From DASZUK01 sp963745595 (lineage in GTDB: Bacteria > Actinomycetota > Acidimicrobiia > Acidimicrobiales > RAAP-2), in assembly GCA_963745595.1 (NCBI GenBank), contig CAVUYB010000033.1:4755-68754 (forward strand): a stretch of 64,000 bases of DNA, read 5' to 3'. The translations under genes were made by a program, and so were the position numbers. The stretch's first letter is position 1. Each line of letters begins with the position of its first letter. Under the pieces are notes generated by a model that had not been told where the DNA came from, did no database searches, and saw only the letters and a list, made by a program, of their open reading frames with translations. This document shows positions 25,997 through 33,543 of the stretch, piece by piece.

Positions 25997-27858
25997 TCAC
26001 CTTCCGAGTGCGGGGACGCGGGCGGGCGGTCGTCGGGTGCGGCCGAGCCGGTCGTCGATCTCGGCCAGCCGGCGCCGGATCGTCGAACCGGTGACCGCGG
26101 GGCCGTGGGTACGGCGGATGTCGCGCTGGGCGAGCCGGCCGCGGGCGGCGGCCTCGTCGGGGTACGTCCAGACGCGACGCAGCAGGCGGACCGCGTCGTC
26201 GTGCCGCGGCTCGGCCCACGTCGCGCCGGCCGGGTAGACGTGCTCCAGGCCGGTCGGTACCCGACCGGGATCGAACGGGACGAGGAAGCTGTTGTCGGCG
26301 GTCATGAAGTCGAGATTGCCGGAGTACCCGGTGGCGACGACCGGCCGGCCCCAGGCCATCGCCTCGGCCGGCGTGAGCCCGAACCCCTCGGCCCGGTGGA
26401 GCGAGACGGTGCAGTCGGCGTGACCGACGAGGTCGGCGATCTCGTCGTCGGTGAGGTAGCCGTCGAGCAGGACGACGTCGCGACGGCCGCCGACCGCGTC
26501 CTGCAGGTCCCGCCAGCCGGCCGGGTCCCAGGCGGCGTTCAAGACCTTCAGGACGAGGACCGGGCCCTCACCCGGCGTGAAGGCATCGCAGAAGGCCCGG
26601 ACCGTGCCGAGGCCGTTCTTACGGACGGCCACCGAACCGAAGTCGAACATGGTGAGGAACGTGAACGCGTCCGGCAGGCCGAGCTCGCGGCGGGAGCGGC
26701 CGGGACGCCCGGTGCGGTGGGGGACGGGCAGGGGGACGGTGACGACCGGCTTGTCCGTCCGGCGGGCCAGCGCGTCGCGGATGAACGCGCTCGGCGCCCA
26801 CAGCTCGTGGACGTACGCGAACGCGGGGACGTGGCGGGTCGGGAGCTCCTCGAGCTCCCAGAACCAGATGCCGACGGTGTGGCGACCGAGCCACAGCTCC
26901 GCGCCGGCCATCGTCGCGAACGGCGGGAGCAGGTCGGCGTTGAGGACGAGCAGGTTCGTGTCGTACGTCAGCCGGTCGGCCGGCGCGGGCGCGTCGGCGA
27001 CGACCGGCGACCCGTGGCGCCGGTAGCGCGAAGGCGGCCGTCTCGATCCCCGCGCCGTCGGCCGCGGCCAGGTAGCGCCGTCCGGCGTCGCCGACGCCGC
27101 AGGCCGCGTCGAGCAGGCCGACGACGTTGAGCCCCCGCCGCACCGACCGCGGCAGGTACGGCGGCGTCCAGTCGAGCGGGTCGGATCGGACGATCGGCGA
27201 CCACGATCCAGGTGCCCCGACCCGGTCGACGCGGCAACCGGGCATGCCGGCGCACCGCCAGCCGGCCGCGGCGAGGGCGGCATACGTCGCCGGCGGGACG
27301 AGGTGCCCGTCACCGTGGTGGCTTCTCTGCCGGGCGTCCCCGTCGGTGCTCTCGCCCCGGTCGAGGGCGTCGTCACCGGCCAGCGCCCGGGGCCCGCCGA
27401 CCGAGTCGAGGGCCAGCCGGCGGACGGCCATGACCGGCGGCCCTGACTCCGGCGGCCTGACTCCGGCGGCCTGGCATCGATGGTGCTGCGACCTCCGGCA
27501 CGACGACGCCGATGCCGGGATCGTCGGCGAACGGGGCGACGGCCGCGTCGAGCCAGCCGTCCGGTAGCGCCGCCCGGGGGTCGACGAGCACGAGCAACCG
27601 CCCGGCGGCCAGGTCGGCCCCGGTGGCGAGGGCCTCGCCGGGTCCGGTGGCGAGCAGCCGGTGGACGATGCGGACCGGGCCGGTCAACCGGGTCAGCTCG
27701 GCCCGGACCGCCGACGTCGTGCCGTCGTCGACGACGACCAGCTCCGCGTCGGGCCGGGCCGCCACCGCCCGGGCCAGCCCGGCCAGGGCCGGCGGCGGAG
27801 CCGGCGTCGGCGGACCGACCGCCACGACCACCGAGACCGACGGGTGTTCGTCCGTCAT
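25997..27858 (-). CDS. Glycosyltransferase fusion GT2 + GT4, two frameshifts
   Basis: Length 1862 is 3n+2, giving about 619 residues with two extra bases skipped. From ATG 27858: GT2 strand SVSVVVAVGPPTPAPPPALA, then ELVVVDDGTTSAVRAELTRL and LLVLVDPRAALPDGWLDAAV. Near 27440 the frame moves to AVRRLALDSVGGPRALAGDD and RSVRRGLNVVGLLDAACGVG. Near 27015 it moves again to LTYDTNLLVLNADLLPPFAT, VGIWFWELEELPTRHVPAFA and the GT4 donor motif HRAEGFGLTPAEAMAWGRPV. The first break coincides with a short tandem repeat at 27436-27473. The fused order GT2-GT4 mirrors its neighbour. Confidence 0.7.
27436..27473. repeat. 14/15-bp tandem repeat at a frame break
   Basis: Units GGCGGCCCTGACTCC (15 bases) and GGCGGCCTGACTCC (14 bases), then a partial GGCGGCCTGG. 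The two full units differ by one C, exactly where the glycosyltransferase reading frame changes. Confidence 0.75.
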
Positions 27859-29660
27859 ACCAGCACCTCCTCTTGCCGCATCGACTCGCTCGACGCCCCG
27901 TCCCGGGGCGCCCCGACGAGGCCGGCCAGGCGATCGGCGACGACGGCGGCCGTCCGTTCCCACGTGAACCCGGCCACGATCCGCTCCCGCCCGGCCGCCC
28001 CGCGCCGCTGCCGCTCGTCGGGGTCGGCGACGACCTGGCGGAGGGCGGCGACCAGCCCGAGACGGCTCGTCTCCGACCACCAGGAGCCGCCGGCCGTCGG
28101 CGTCCACTCGGCCGGCGCGATCCGGACGCGGCGGGCCGGCACGAGCCAGCCGGCGCGGTCGTCGCAGAAGTCGAGGCACGGACCGTCGTCGGGCACGACG
28201 ACCGGCAACCCGGAGGCCATCGCCTCGGCGATCGGCAGCCCGAACCCTTCACCGCGGTACGGGTGGACGAGCGCGTCGCAGCTCCGGAAGAGATCGGCCA
28301 TCTCGGCGCCGGTCAGGTCGCCGTCGACCACCTCGACCGCGGCGCCGCTCCCGGCCGCGGCTCGGCGGACGTCGGCTTCGAGCGTCGACGTCCGGTAGAC
28401 GCTGTCCGAGCCGAACGGCTTGACGACGAGGCAGACGTCGTCGGCCGCGCCGAACGCGCCGAGGTAGGCCTCGAGCAGGATGTCGATGCCCTTGCGCTCG
28501 ATGCAGCCGCCGACGAAGAGGAGCCGCGTCCGCTTCGTCGTCCGCAGCGCGAACCGCGGGCCGTCGGGCCGGAACCGGTCGACGTCGACCCCGTACGGGA
28601 CGACGTGGACCCGGTCGGCCGGCACGCCGCTGGCCACCGCGCAGTCGCGACCCCACGTCGTCGGCACCCACAGCTCGTCGACGACGTCGCGGACCGGGCC
28701 GACCCACTCGGCCGGCAGCTCGCCGAACTCCCACGGCTGCATCAGGACGAGGCGGCCGCTCGCCGGCGGCGAGAGGTCCGGCGGCCACTGATGGCGGACC
28801 TCGACCGCGGCGGCCGACTGCGGCCTCGTCGCAGCCGGACCGGTGGTCGAGCGCACGGTGACACCGCCGAGCTCGTCGACCGTGTCGACCGGGTACGGCG
28901 GTCGTTCGCCGGTGCAGGCGACGACGTCGAGCGCCGTCCCGTCGGCGGCCAGGCGGCGGACGATCTCGCGGTTGGCATGGGCCAGGCTGTGGTGGGCGAA
29001 GACGTCGCCGACCCAGCGGACCGTCGGGCGACCGTCGGGCGAGCCGTCGTCGGACCGGGGACGGTGCCACGGCGCCGGCAGCCCGGCCAGCGGGTCGGTG
29101 GCGTGGTTCGCCGGCCCCCCGTCCTCCGTCGACCGGCTGCTGTCCGGCCCGGTCGCGACCCGCGGGGCCATGCGGGACCAGAGCTCGTCCAGCTCGACCA
29201 GGCCGGCGACCGCCCGGGCCAGTCGGTCGGCGTCGTCGGGGTCGTCCGGCACGAGCAGCGCCGGCGTGCCGGAGACGGCGGCGGCCGACAGCCAGTGTTC
29301 GGCGCCCGCGGTGACCGCGACGACGACGGCCCGGGCCGTCCGGAGCCACGGCGTCGGATCGGCGACCGGTCCGGCCGGCAAGGCCAGCGGTAGGGCGTCG
29401 GCCATCCGGCGCCCGGGGTCGTCGCCGACGACGGCGATCGGCGTCGTTCCCAGCGCGGTCGCCAGCGCCGGCGCGGTCACCCGCTCCCAGCGTTCGCGTT
29501 CGGCCGGCGTCACCCGCCGGAAGTCGCCGACGACGCAGACGCCGGTACGGACGCCGAGCGGGACGACCGGCCCGGCCGGGAACAGCGACGGGGCGGACGC
29601 GATGGCCGGCGTCACCCGCCCGTTCCCATTGGCCGACCCGGTGGTGATGGCCCTCAACAC
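27855..29660 (-). CDS. Glycosyltransferase, GT4 family
   Basis: 601 residues from GTG 29660, overlapping the previous stop. An N-terminal region (TGVCVVGDFRRVTPAERERW; AVVVAVTAGAEHWLSAAAVS) precedes a full GT4 enzyme: VRWVGDVFAHHSLAHANREI, VVPYGVDVDRFRPDGPRFAL, RLLFVGGCIERKGIDILLEA, and donor motif YRGEGFGLPIAEAMASGLPV. Reading in this frame backwards past the start gives DGRPLADLVLRAITTGS, which continues the Rossmann fold of the upstream gene. The two are probably one 1,483-residue GT2-TPR-GT4 protein split by indels. Confidence 0.8.
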   Translation of the reverse strand: MLRAITTGSANGNGRVTPAIASAPSLFPAGPVVPLGVRTGVCVVGDFRRVTPAERERWERVTAPALATALGTTPIAVVGDDPGRRMADALPLALPAGPVADPTPWLRTARAVVVAVTAGAEHWLSAAAVSGTPALLVPDDPDDADRLARAVAGLVELDELWSRMAPRVATGPDSSRSTEDGGPANHATDPLAGLPAPWHRPRSDDGSPDGRPTVRWVGDVFAHHSLAHANREIVRRLAADGTALDVVACTGERPPYPVDTVDELGGVTVRSTTGPAATRPQSAAAVEVRHQWPPDLSPPASGRLVLMQPWEFGELPAEWVGPVRDVVDELWVPTTWGRDCAVASGVPADRVHVVPYGVDVDRFRPDGPRFALRTTKRTRLLFVGGCIERKGIDILLEAYLGAFGAADDVCLVVKPFGSDSVYRTSTLEADVRRAAAGSGAAVEVVDGDLTGAEMADLFRSCDALVHPYRGEGFGLPIAEAMASGLPVVVPDDGPCLDFCDDRAGWLVPARRVRIAPAEWTPTAGGSWWSETSRLGLVAALRQVVADPDERQRRGAAGRERIVAGFTWERTAAVVADRLAGLVGAPRDGASSESMRQEEVLV

Positions 29661-32305
29661 CAGGTCGGCCAGTGGCCGGCCGTCCCGTCCGGATCGCCGT
29701 CATCGACGTCGACGACGAGGTGGGCGGCGGGGAGGAGGCGGCGGACGTCGGGCGCGGCGGCGGTCGCCGCAGCGGCGAGCACGACCGTGTCGAACCGGTG
29801 CTCGGCACAGAGCCGGGCCAGCCGGGCCGCGGCTGGACGCCACCAGCCGTCGGCGGCTGCGCCGACGGCGTCGCGGCCGCCGTCTCGTCGTCCGTCCAGC
29901 CGTGCACGACGATGCCGTCCGGCGCGAGGAGCTCCTCGGTCTGGGCTGCCGGTTGCGGGTGGACGACGGTCACCTGGTGCCCCGACCGGCGGAGGAGATG
30001 GGCGACGGCCAGCGTCCGGATGTTCGACACCTGGCGGTCGACGACCAGCACCCGCCGGCCACCGGCGCCGGTCGCCTCGGGTGTCGCGGGCTCGGCTGGT
30101 CGGCACCGCCGCCGCCTCGACGCTCGCCGGCACCGGCGCGAGGACGTCGAGGACCGGCAGCAGCGCCGGCGCGATGGCACCGACGTCGGCGCGGAGCTGG
30201 GCCCGTTGCGCCGACGGCAGGGAGACGACGTTGGCGCCGAACGCCTGGAAACCGCGCCGGTCGGCGAACGAACCGACGGCGACGGCCGCGGCCAGCAGCC
30301 GCTCACGAGGGGGGCGGGACCGGTCGATCGTCGCGCCGACGAGCGGGCACGGGCCGGGTAGGCCCTCGGCCCGGAGCCGCGCTGACCAGACGAGCTGACG
30401 CTCGATCGGCAGCCCGGCGACCACCGATGCCGCCGTGGCCAGGACGACCCGCTGACCCCCGACGACCTCGTACCACGCGTCGAGCGCCCGGTCGGCCGCG
30501 TCGGCCCGGATCTGCACGAGCTGGGGACAGAACGCGGCCAACCGGTCGGCCGGCACGGCGGCGACCATCTCCGACAGCGGGCGGCCCGACCGTTCGAGGC
30601 TGTCGATCAGCAGCCCGACGTGAGCATCCATCCCGCCCTGGGCCCGGAGCGAGTCGAGCAGGGTGTCGGCCGCCGCGCCGTGGCGACCGAGCCCAGCCAA
30701 GGCCTGGGCCCGTCCGGCGGCGACGAAGTGCGGGTCGTACTCGAACCCGTCGTCGTCGAGCCCGCCGACTACCCGGTCGAACGCGGCGAGGGCGCCGTCG
30801 AACTGCTCCAGCGCCAGCCGGGCGTGGCCTTCGAGCGCATCGGCCAGGGTAGGGACGGCCGTCACGCGGCGCAGCCGGTCGATCTCGACCAGCGCCTCGT
30901 CCGGCCGGTCGAGGGCGAGTAGGCCTTCGACGACCGCCCGCAGCGCCAATCGGACGGTCGCCGGCTTGGCGCCGTCGGTGACCGCGGCCAGCCGGCAGAG
31001 ATCGATCCCCTCCTCGTGATGGTGGGCGAGCAGGTGCGATCGGCCAAGGCTGAGCAGGCCGGTGGCCTGGTCGAGGTCGGAGTCGCCGGCCAGGTCGGCG
31101 AAGGCGCTGCGGACGTTCCGGTTCCCCTTGGCCCGCCCGGTGACCGCCGACTGTAGGTAGCCCCAGTGGGTGATCCGGGCGCCGTCGAGGATCGACAGCG
31201 CCAGCTCGATCGTGCCGGCCCGGGCGCCGACCTGCTCGTGGAGCCGGCCGATCCAATGCCCGCAGGCCCGCCGGAAGAGCCGGCAGGCCGGGTGCGTCAT
31301 CGTCGTCGACGCCTCCGTGCCGCGCAGGTTGTCGATGTGGACGAGGTACCCCTCGATGTCGGAAGAGGCGGCCGCCAGCTGGGCCCGCAGCCCGGTCGGG
31401 TCCGGGCAGGCCAGTGCCTCGTCGGCGTCCAGCCAGAGGATCCACTGGCCGCGACAGTGGTCGAGCGCCTCGTTGCGGGCTCGGGCGAAGTCGTCGTCCC
31501 AGTACCCCTCGACGACGACCGCGCCGGTCGCCCGGGCAATCTCGACCGTGTCGTCGACCGAACCGGTGTCGTAGACGACGACCTCATCGGCGATCGTCCC
31601 GAGCGACGCCAGGCAGCGGGGGAGGTTCTCGTGCTCGTCGCGCACGATGAGGCAAGCCGACACGAACGGCGTCCCGCCGCTGTTCTCTCGGGGCGGGTTT
31701 CCCCCGCCGTGGTGCAGGTACGAGCTCTCGGCGACGACGAGCCGGCCGTCCCGGCCAGCTCGTTCGGCCAGCGCGGCGACCGGGTCGGGTCCGGCGAGCG
31801 CCCGCGCCATCCCGCCGGCGCCGTCGACGAGCGATCGCCGGACGGCCAACGACGGCCCCGACAGCCGGGATGCCGGGGTCACCACCCCGGCCCGGCCGGC
31901 GACCAGCCGGCGGGCGAACGACCGGTGGACGTCCGGCTCGTACGGCCGGTACGGGACGCCGACGAGCAGCTCGTCCCCGTCCGCGATGTTCGTCCGGGCG
32001 GCGGCGGCGGCGACGTCGGGGTCGCCGAGGGCGCCGACGAGCCCGTCGGTCCAGCCGGTCGTCGGCACGGTGCGCTCGTCGACGACGACGACGATCTCGT
32101 GGGTCGGCGGCCGGACCGCCGGCCGGCTCAGTCGTCGCGGACCGCGCACCCGCCAGCTGCCGGGGTCGGCGGGGGACCGGCCGGGGCCGACGAGCACGAC
32201 GTCGTCCGGTGCGGCCAGCGTCTCGCCGAGGACGTCGAGGAAGGCCCGGGTCGCTCGGCGGTCGGTGCCGGCCAGGACGGCGATGGTGACCGGTCGGCGT
32301 GGCAT
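29654..32305 (-). CDS. GT2 glycosyltransferase with TPR-like region
   Basis: 883 residues as read. Residues about 1-210 are a first GT2-like region (PVTIAVLAGTDRRATRAFLD; EIVVVVDERTVPTTGWTDGL). Residues about 220-420 are a clear GT2 domain: VSACLIVRDEHENLPRCLAS, EVVVYDTGSVDDTVEIARAT, WILWLDADEALACPDPTGLR. TPR-like helices follow (ALEGHARLALEQFDGALAAF; AAGRAQALAGLGRHGAAADT). Near 30120 the sensible frame shifts (PEATGAGGRRVLVVDRQVSN) and returns near 29900 (DAVGAAADGWWRPAAARLAR), ending with LVVDVDDGDPDG before a third break. With the gene below it makes 4451 bases, consistent with net one missing base. It is the first gene of the block, 115 bases from the fliC promoter region. Confidence 0.8.
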   Translation of the reverse strand: MPRRPVTIAVLAGTDRRATRAFLDVLGETLAAPDDVVLVGPGRSPADPGSWRVRGPRRLSRPAVRPPTHEIVVVVDERTVPTTGWTDGLVGALGDPDVAAAAARTNIADGDELLVGVPYRPYEPDVHRSFARRLVAGRAGVVTPASRLSGPSLAVRRSLVDGAGGMARALAGPDPVAALAERAGRDGRLVVAESSYLHHGGGNPPRENSGGTPFVSACLIVRDEHENLPRCLASLGTIADEVVVYDTGSVDDTVEIARATGAVVVEGYWDDDFARARNEALDHCRGQWILWLDADEALACPDPTGLRAQLAAASSDIEGYLVHIDNLRGTEASTTMTHPACRLFRRACGHWIGRLHEQVGARAGTIELALSILDGARITHWGYLQSAVTGRAKGNRNVRSAFADLAGDSDLDQATGLLSLGRSHLLAHHHEEGIDLCRLAAVTDGAKPATVRLALRAVVEGLLALDRPDEALVEIDRLRRVTAVPTLADALEGHARLALEQFDGALAAFDRVVGGLDDDGFEYDPHFVAAGRAQALAGLGRHGAAADTLLDSLRAQGGMDAHVGLLIDSLERSGRPLSEMVAAVPADRLAAFCPQLVQIRADAADRALDAWYEVVGGQRVVLATAASVVAGLPIERQLVWSARLRAEGLPGPCPLVGATIDRSRPPRERLLAAAVAVGSFADRRGFQAFGANVVSLPSAQRAQLRADVGAIAPALLPVLDVLAPVPASVEAAAVPTSRARDTRGDRRRWPAGAGRRPPGVEHPDAGRRPSPPPVGAPGDRRPPATGSPDRGAPRAGRHRRARLDGRRDGGRDAVGAAADGWWRPAAARLARLCAEHRFDTVVLAAAATAAAPDVRRLLPAAHLVVDVDDGDPDGTAGHWPTWC

Positions 32306-32419
32306 CTCGGGCGGTCCCCCAGTCGATCCGGGCGCCCGGCCGTCCGGGTGCCTCCGGACGGACCCATCGGCAGAAACGGGCCGCGGCTCAAGTCGAGAGC
32401 TCGACCCCGGAACGGGCGC

Positions 32420-32447
32420 TCAAGTCGGGCGGGCCGGCGGCCGATAG
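32420..32447 (+). promoter_or_regulatory. Sigma-28-type promoter of fliC
   Basis: TCAAG (32420-32424), 15 bases, GCCGATAG (32440-32447). An additional TCAAGTCG copy lies 32 bases upstream (32388) without a -10 partner. The predicted leader is about 110 bases. Confidence 0.9.
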
Positions 32448-32472
32448 CAACCTCGGTTCGTCAAGACGGCGG

Positions 32473-32488
32473 GCCACCGGCCGGTGGC
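32473..32488 (+). promoter_or_regulatory. Palindrome in the fliC leader
   Basis: GCCACCGGCCGGTGGC is a perfect 16-base palindrome about 25-35 bases after the predicted transcription start. It could fold with the nearby CACCGGCCGG (32495-32504) or act as a regulator site. Function is inferred from location only. Confidence 0.5.
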
Positions 32489-32563
32489 ACGTCGTCACCG
32501 GCCGGAGCAGTACCCAGGAACCAGCTGCACATGGACGTGCAGCCCAGCGAACGGAGGATACGG

Positions 32564-33397
32564 ATGTCTTCTCTCGTGGTCGACACCAACCTTTCAGCCA
32601 TCACAGCGCTGAACGACCTGAATGCTACGAACAGCAAGATGGCCTCGGCCATCCGGGAGCTGTCCTCGGGCCTCCAGGTCCAGACAGCCGCCGACGGTCC
32701 GGCCCAGTACGTCACCAGCCAGGCGCTGGAGTCGCAGGCCAACGGCTACTCGACGGCCATCGCCAATGCCCAGGACGGCGTCTCGTTGATCCAGACCGCG
32801 TCGGGAGCGCTCAACCAGATCTCGTCCATCCTGCAGACGATGGACCAACTGGCGCTCTCCTCGGCGAACGGCGCGACCAACGACGCCACGTCGCTGGCGG
32901 CCAACCAGCAGGAGTTCGCCGCACTGCAGTCCGACATCAACCAGATCGCCGGCACGACCAGCTTCGGCCAGACCACCCTGCTCGACGGTTCGTTCTCGAG
33001 CCAGACCCTGCAGGTCGGGGCGTTCGACCTGTCGAACCAGCAGATCAGCCTGTCCATCGCCGCCGCGACAGCCGGCGCGCTGGGCGTGACCTCCGGCGTC
33101 GTGGGCGTCGGCTCGGCGTCGTCGGCCCAGGCGGCGGTGACCGCGGTGCAGAGCGCGATCTCGTCGGTCGACAGCATCGAGGCGTCGGTCGGCGCGGTGC
33201 AGAACGAGCTGCAGGCCATCGTGGCCAACCTGACGGTCGGGCAGCAGAACCTCTCGGCCGCCGACAGCCAGCTCGTCGACGTGAACATGGCTCAGGAGAT
33301 GACCTCGTTCTCGACCGACCAGATCCTGGAGCAGACCGGCGTCGCCATGCTGTCCCAGGCCCAGCAGGCACCGCAGTTGGTCCTCAAGCTCATCTGA
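32564..33397 (+). CDS. fliC: Flagellin
   Basis: 277 residues, ATG 32564 with GGAGGA 5 bases upstream. N-terminal D0/D1: SSLVVDTNLSAITALNDLNA, MASAIRELSSGLQVQTAADG, YSTAIANAQDGVSLIQTASG. C-terminal D1/D0: LSAADSQLVDVNMAQEMTSF, STDQILEQTGVAMLSQAQQA, ending VLKLI. It is a short flagellin: the variable centre (SFSSQTLQVGAFDLSNQQIS and neighbours) is small and Ser/Ala-rich, offering Ser/Thr sites for O-glycosylation. The ribosome site ACGGAGGATACGGATG contains three GGA trinucleotides and could be bound by CsrA. Confidence 0.95.
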   Translation: MSSLVVDTNLSAITALNDLNATNSKMASAIRELSSGLQVQTAADGPAQYVTSQALESQANGYSTAIANAQDGVSLIQTASGALNQISSILQTMDQLALSSANGATNDATSLAANQQEFAALQSDINQIAGTTSFGQTTLLDGSFSSQTLQVGAFDLSNQQISLSIAAATAGALGVTSGVVGVGSASSAQAAVTAVQSAISSVDSIEASVGAVQNELQAIVANLTVGQQNLSAADSQLVDVNMAQEMTSFSTDQILEQTGVAMLSQAQQAPQLVLKLI

Positions 33398-33457
33398 TGA
33401 TCCGCCGGGCTCGTCCCGGCCCCGACGCCGACTTCTTCTCTTCTCCTTGTCGGCTCC

Positions 33458-33479
33458 GGGGCCGGGCCAGCCCGGCCCC
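33458..33479 (+). terminator. Hairpin terminator after fliC
   Basis: GGGGCCGGG (33458-33466) and CCCGGCCCC (33471-33479) form a perfect 9-bp stem with a four-base loop CCAG, 60 bases after fliC and 65 before fliD. There is no T-run, which is common for actinobacterial terminators. It may also dampen read-through to fliD. Confidence 0.65.
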
Positions 33480-33543
33480 TCCATGAGGTGCGGGGCCGGT
33501 CCGGCCGCCCCGGTGGGATACGGACCAGAGAGGTGGTGGTGAG

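Noticed and set aside
28249..30306. 685-codon minus-strand open frame overlapping two glycosyltransferase genes
   Set aside because: Only the short part near 29900-30120 reads as conserved protein; it is a frameshifted piece of the GT2-TPR-GT4 gene, not a separate gene.
32388..32410. Second TCAAGTCG copy upstream of fliC as another promoter
   Set aside because: No GCCGAT-like -10 box at the 15-base spacing.
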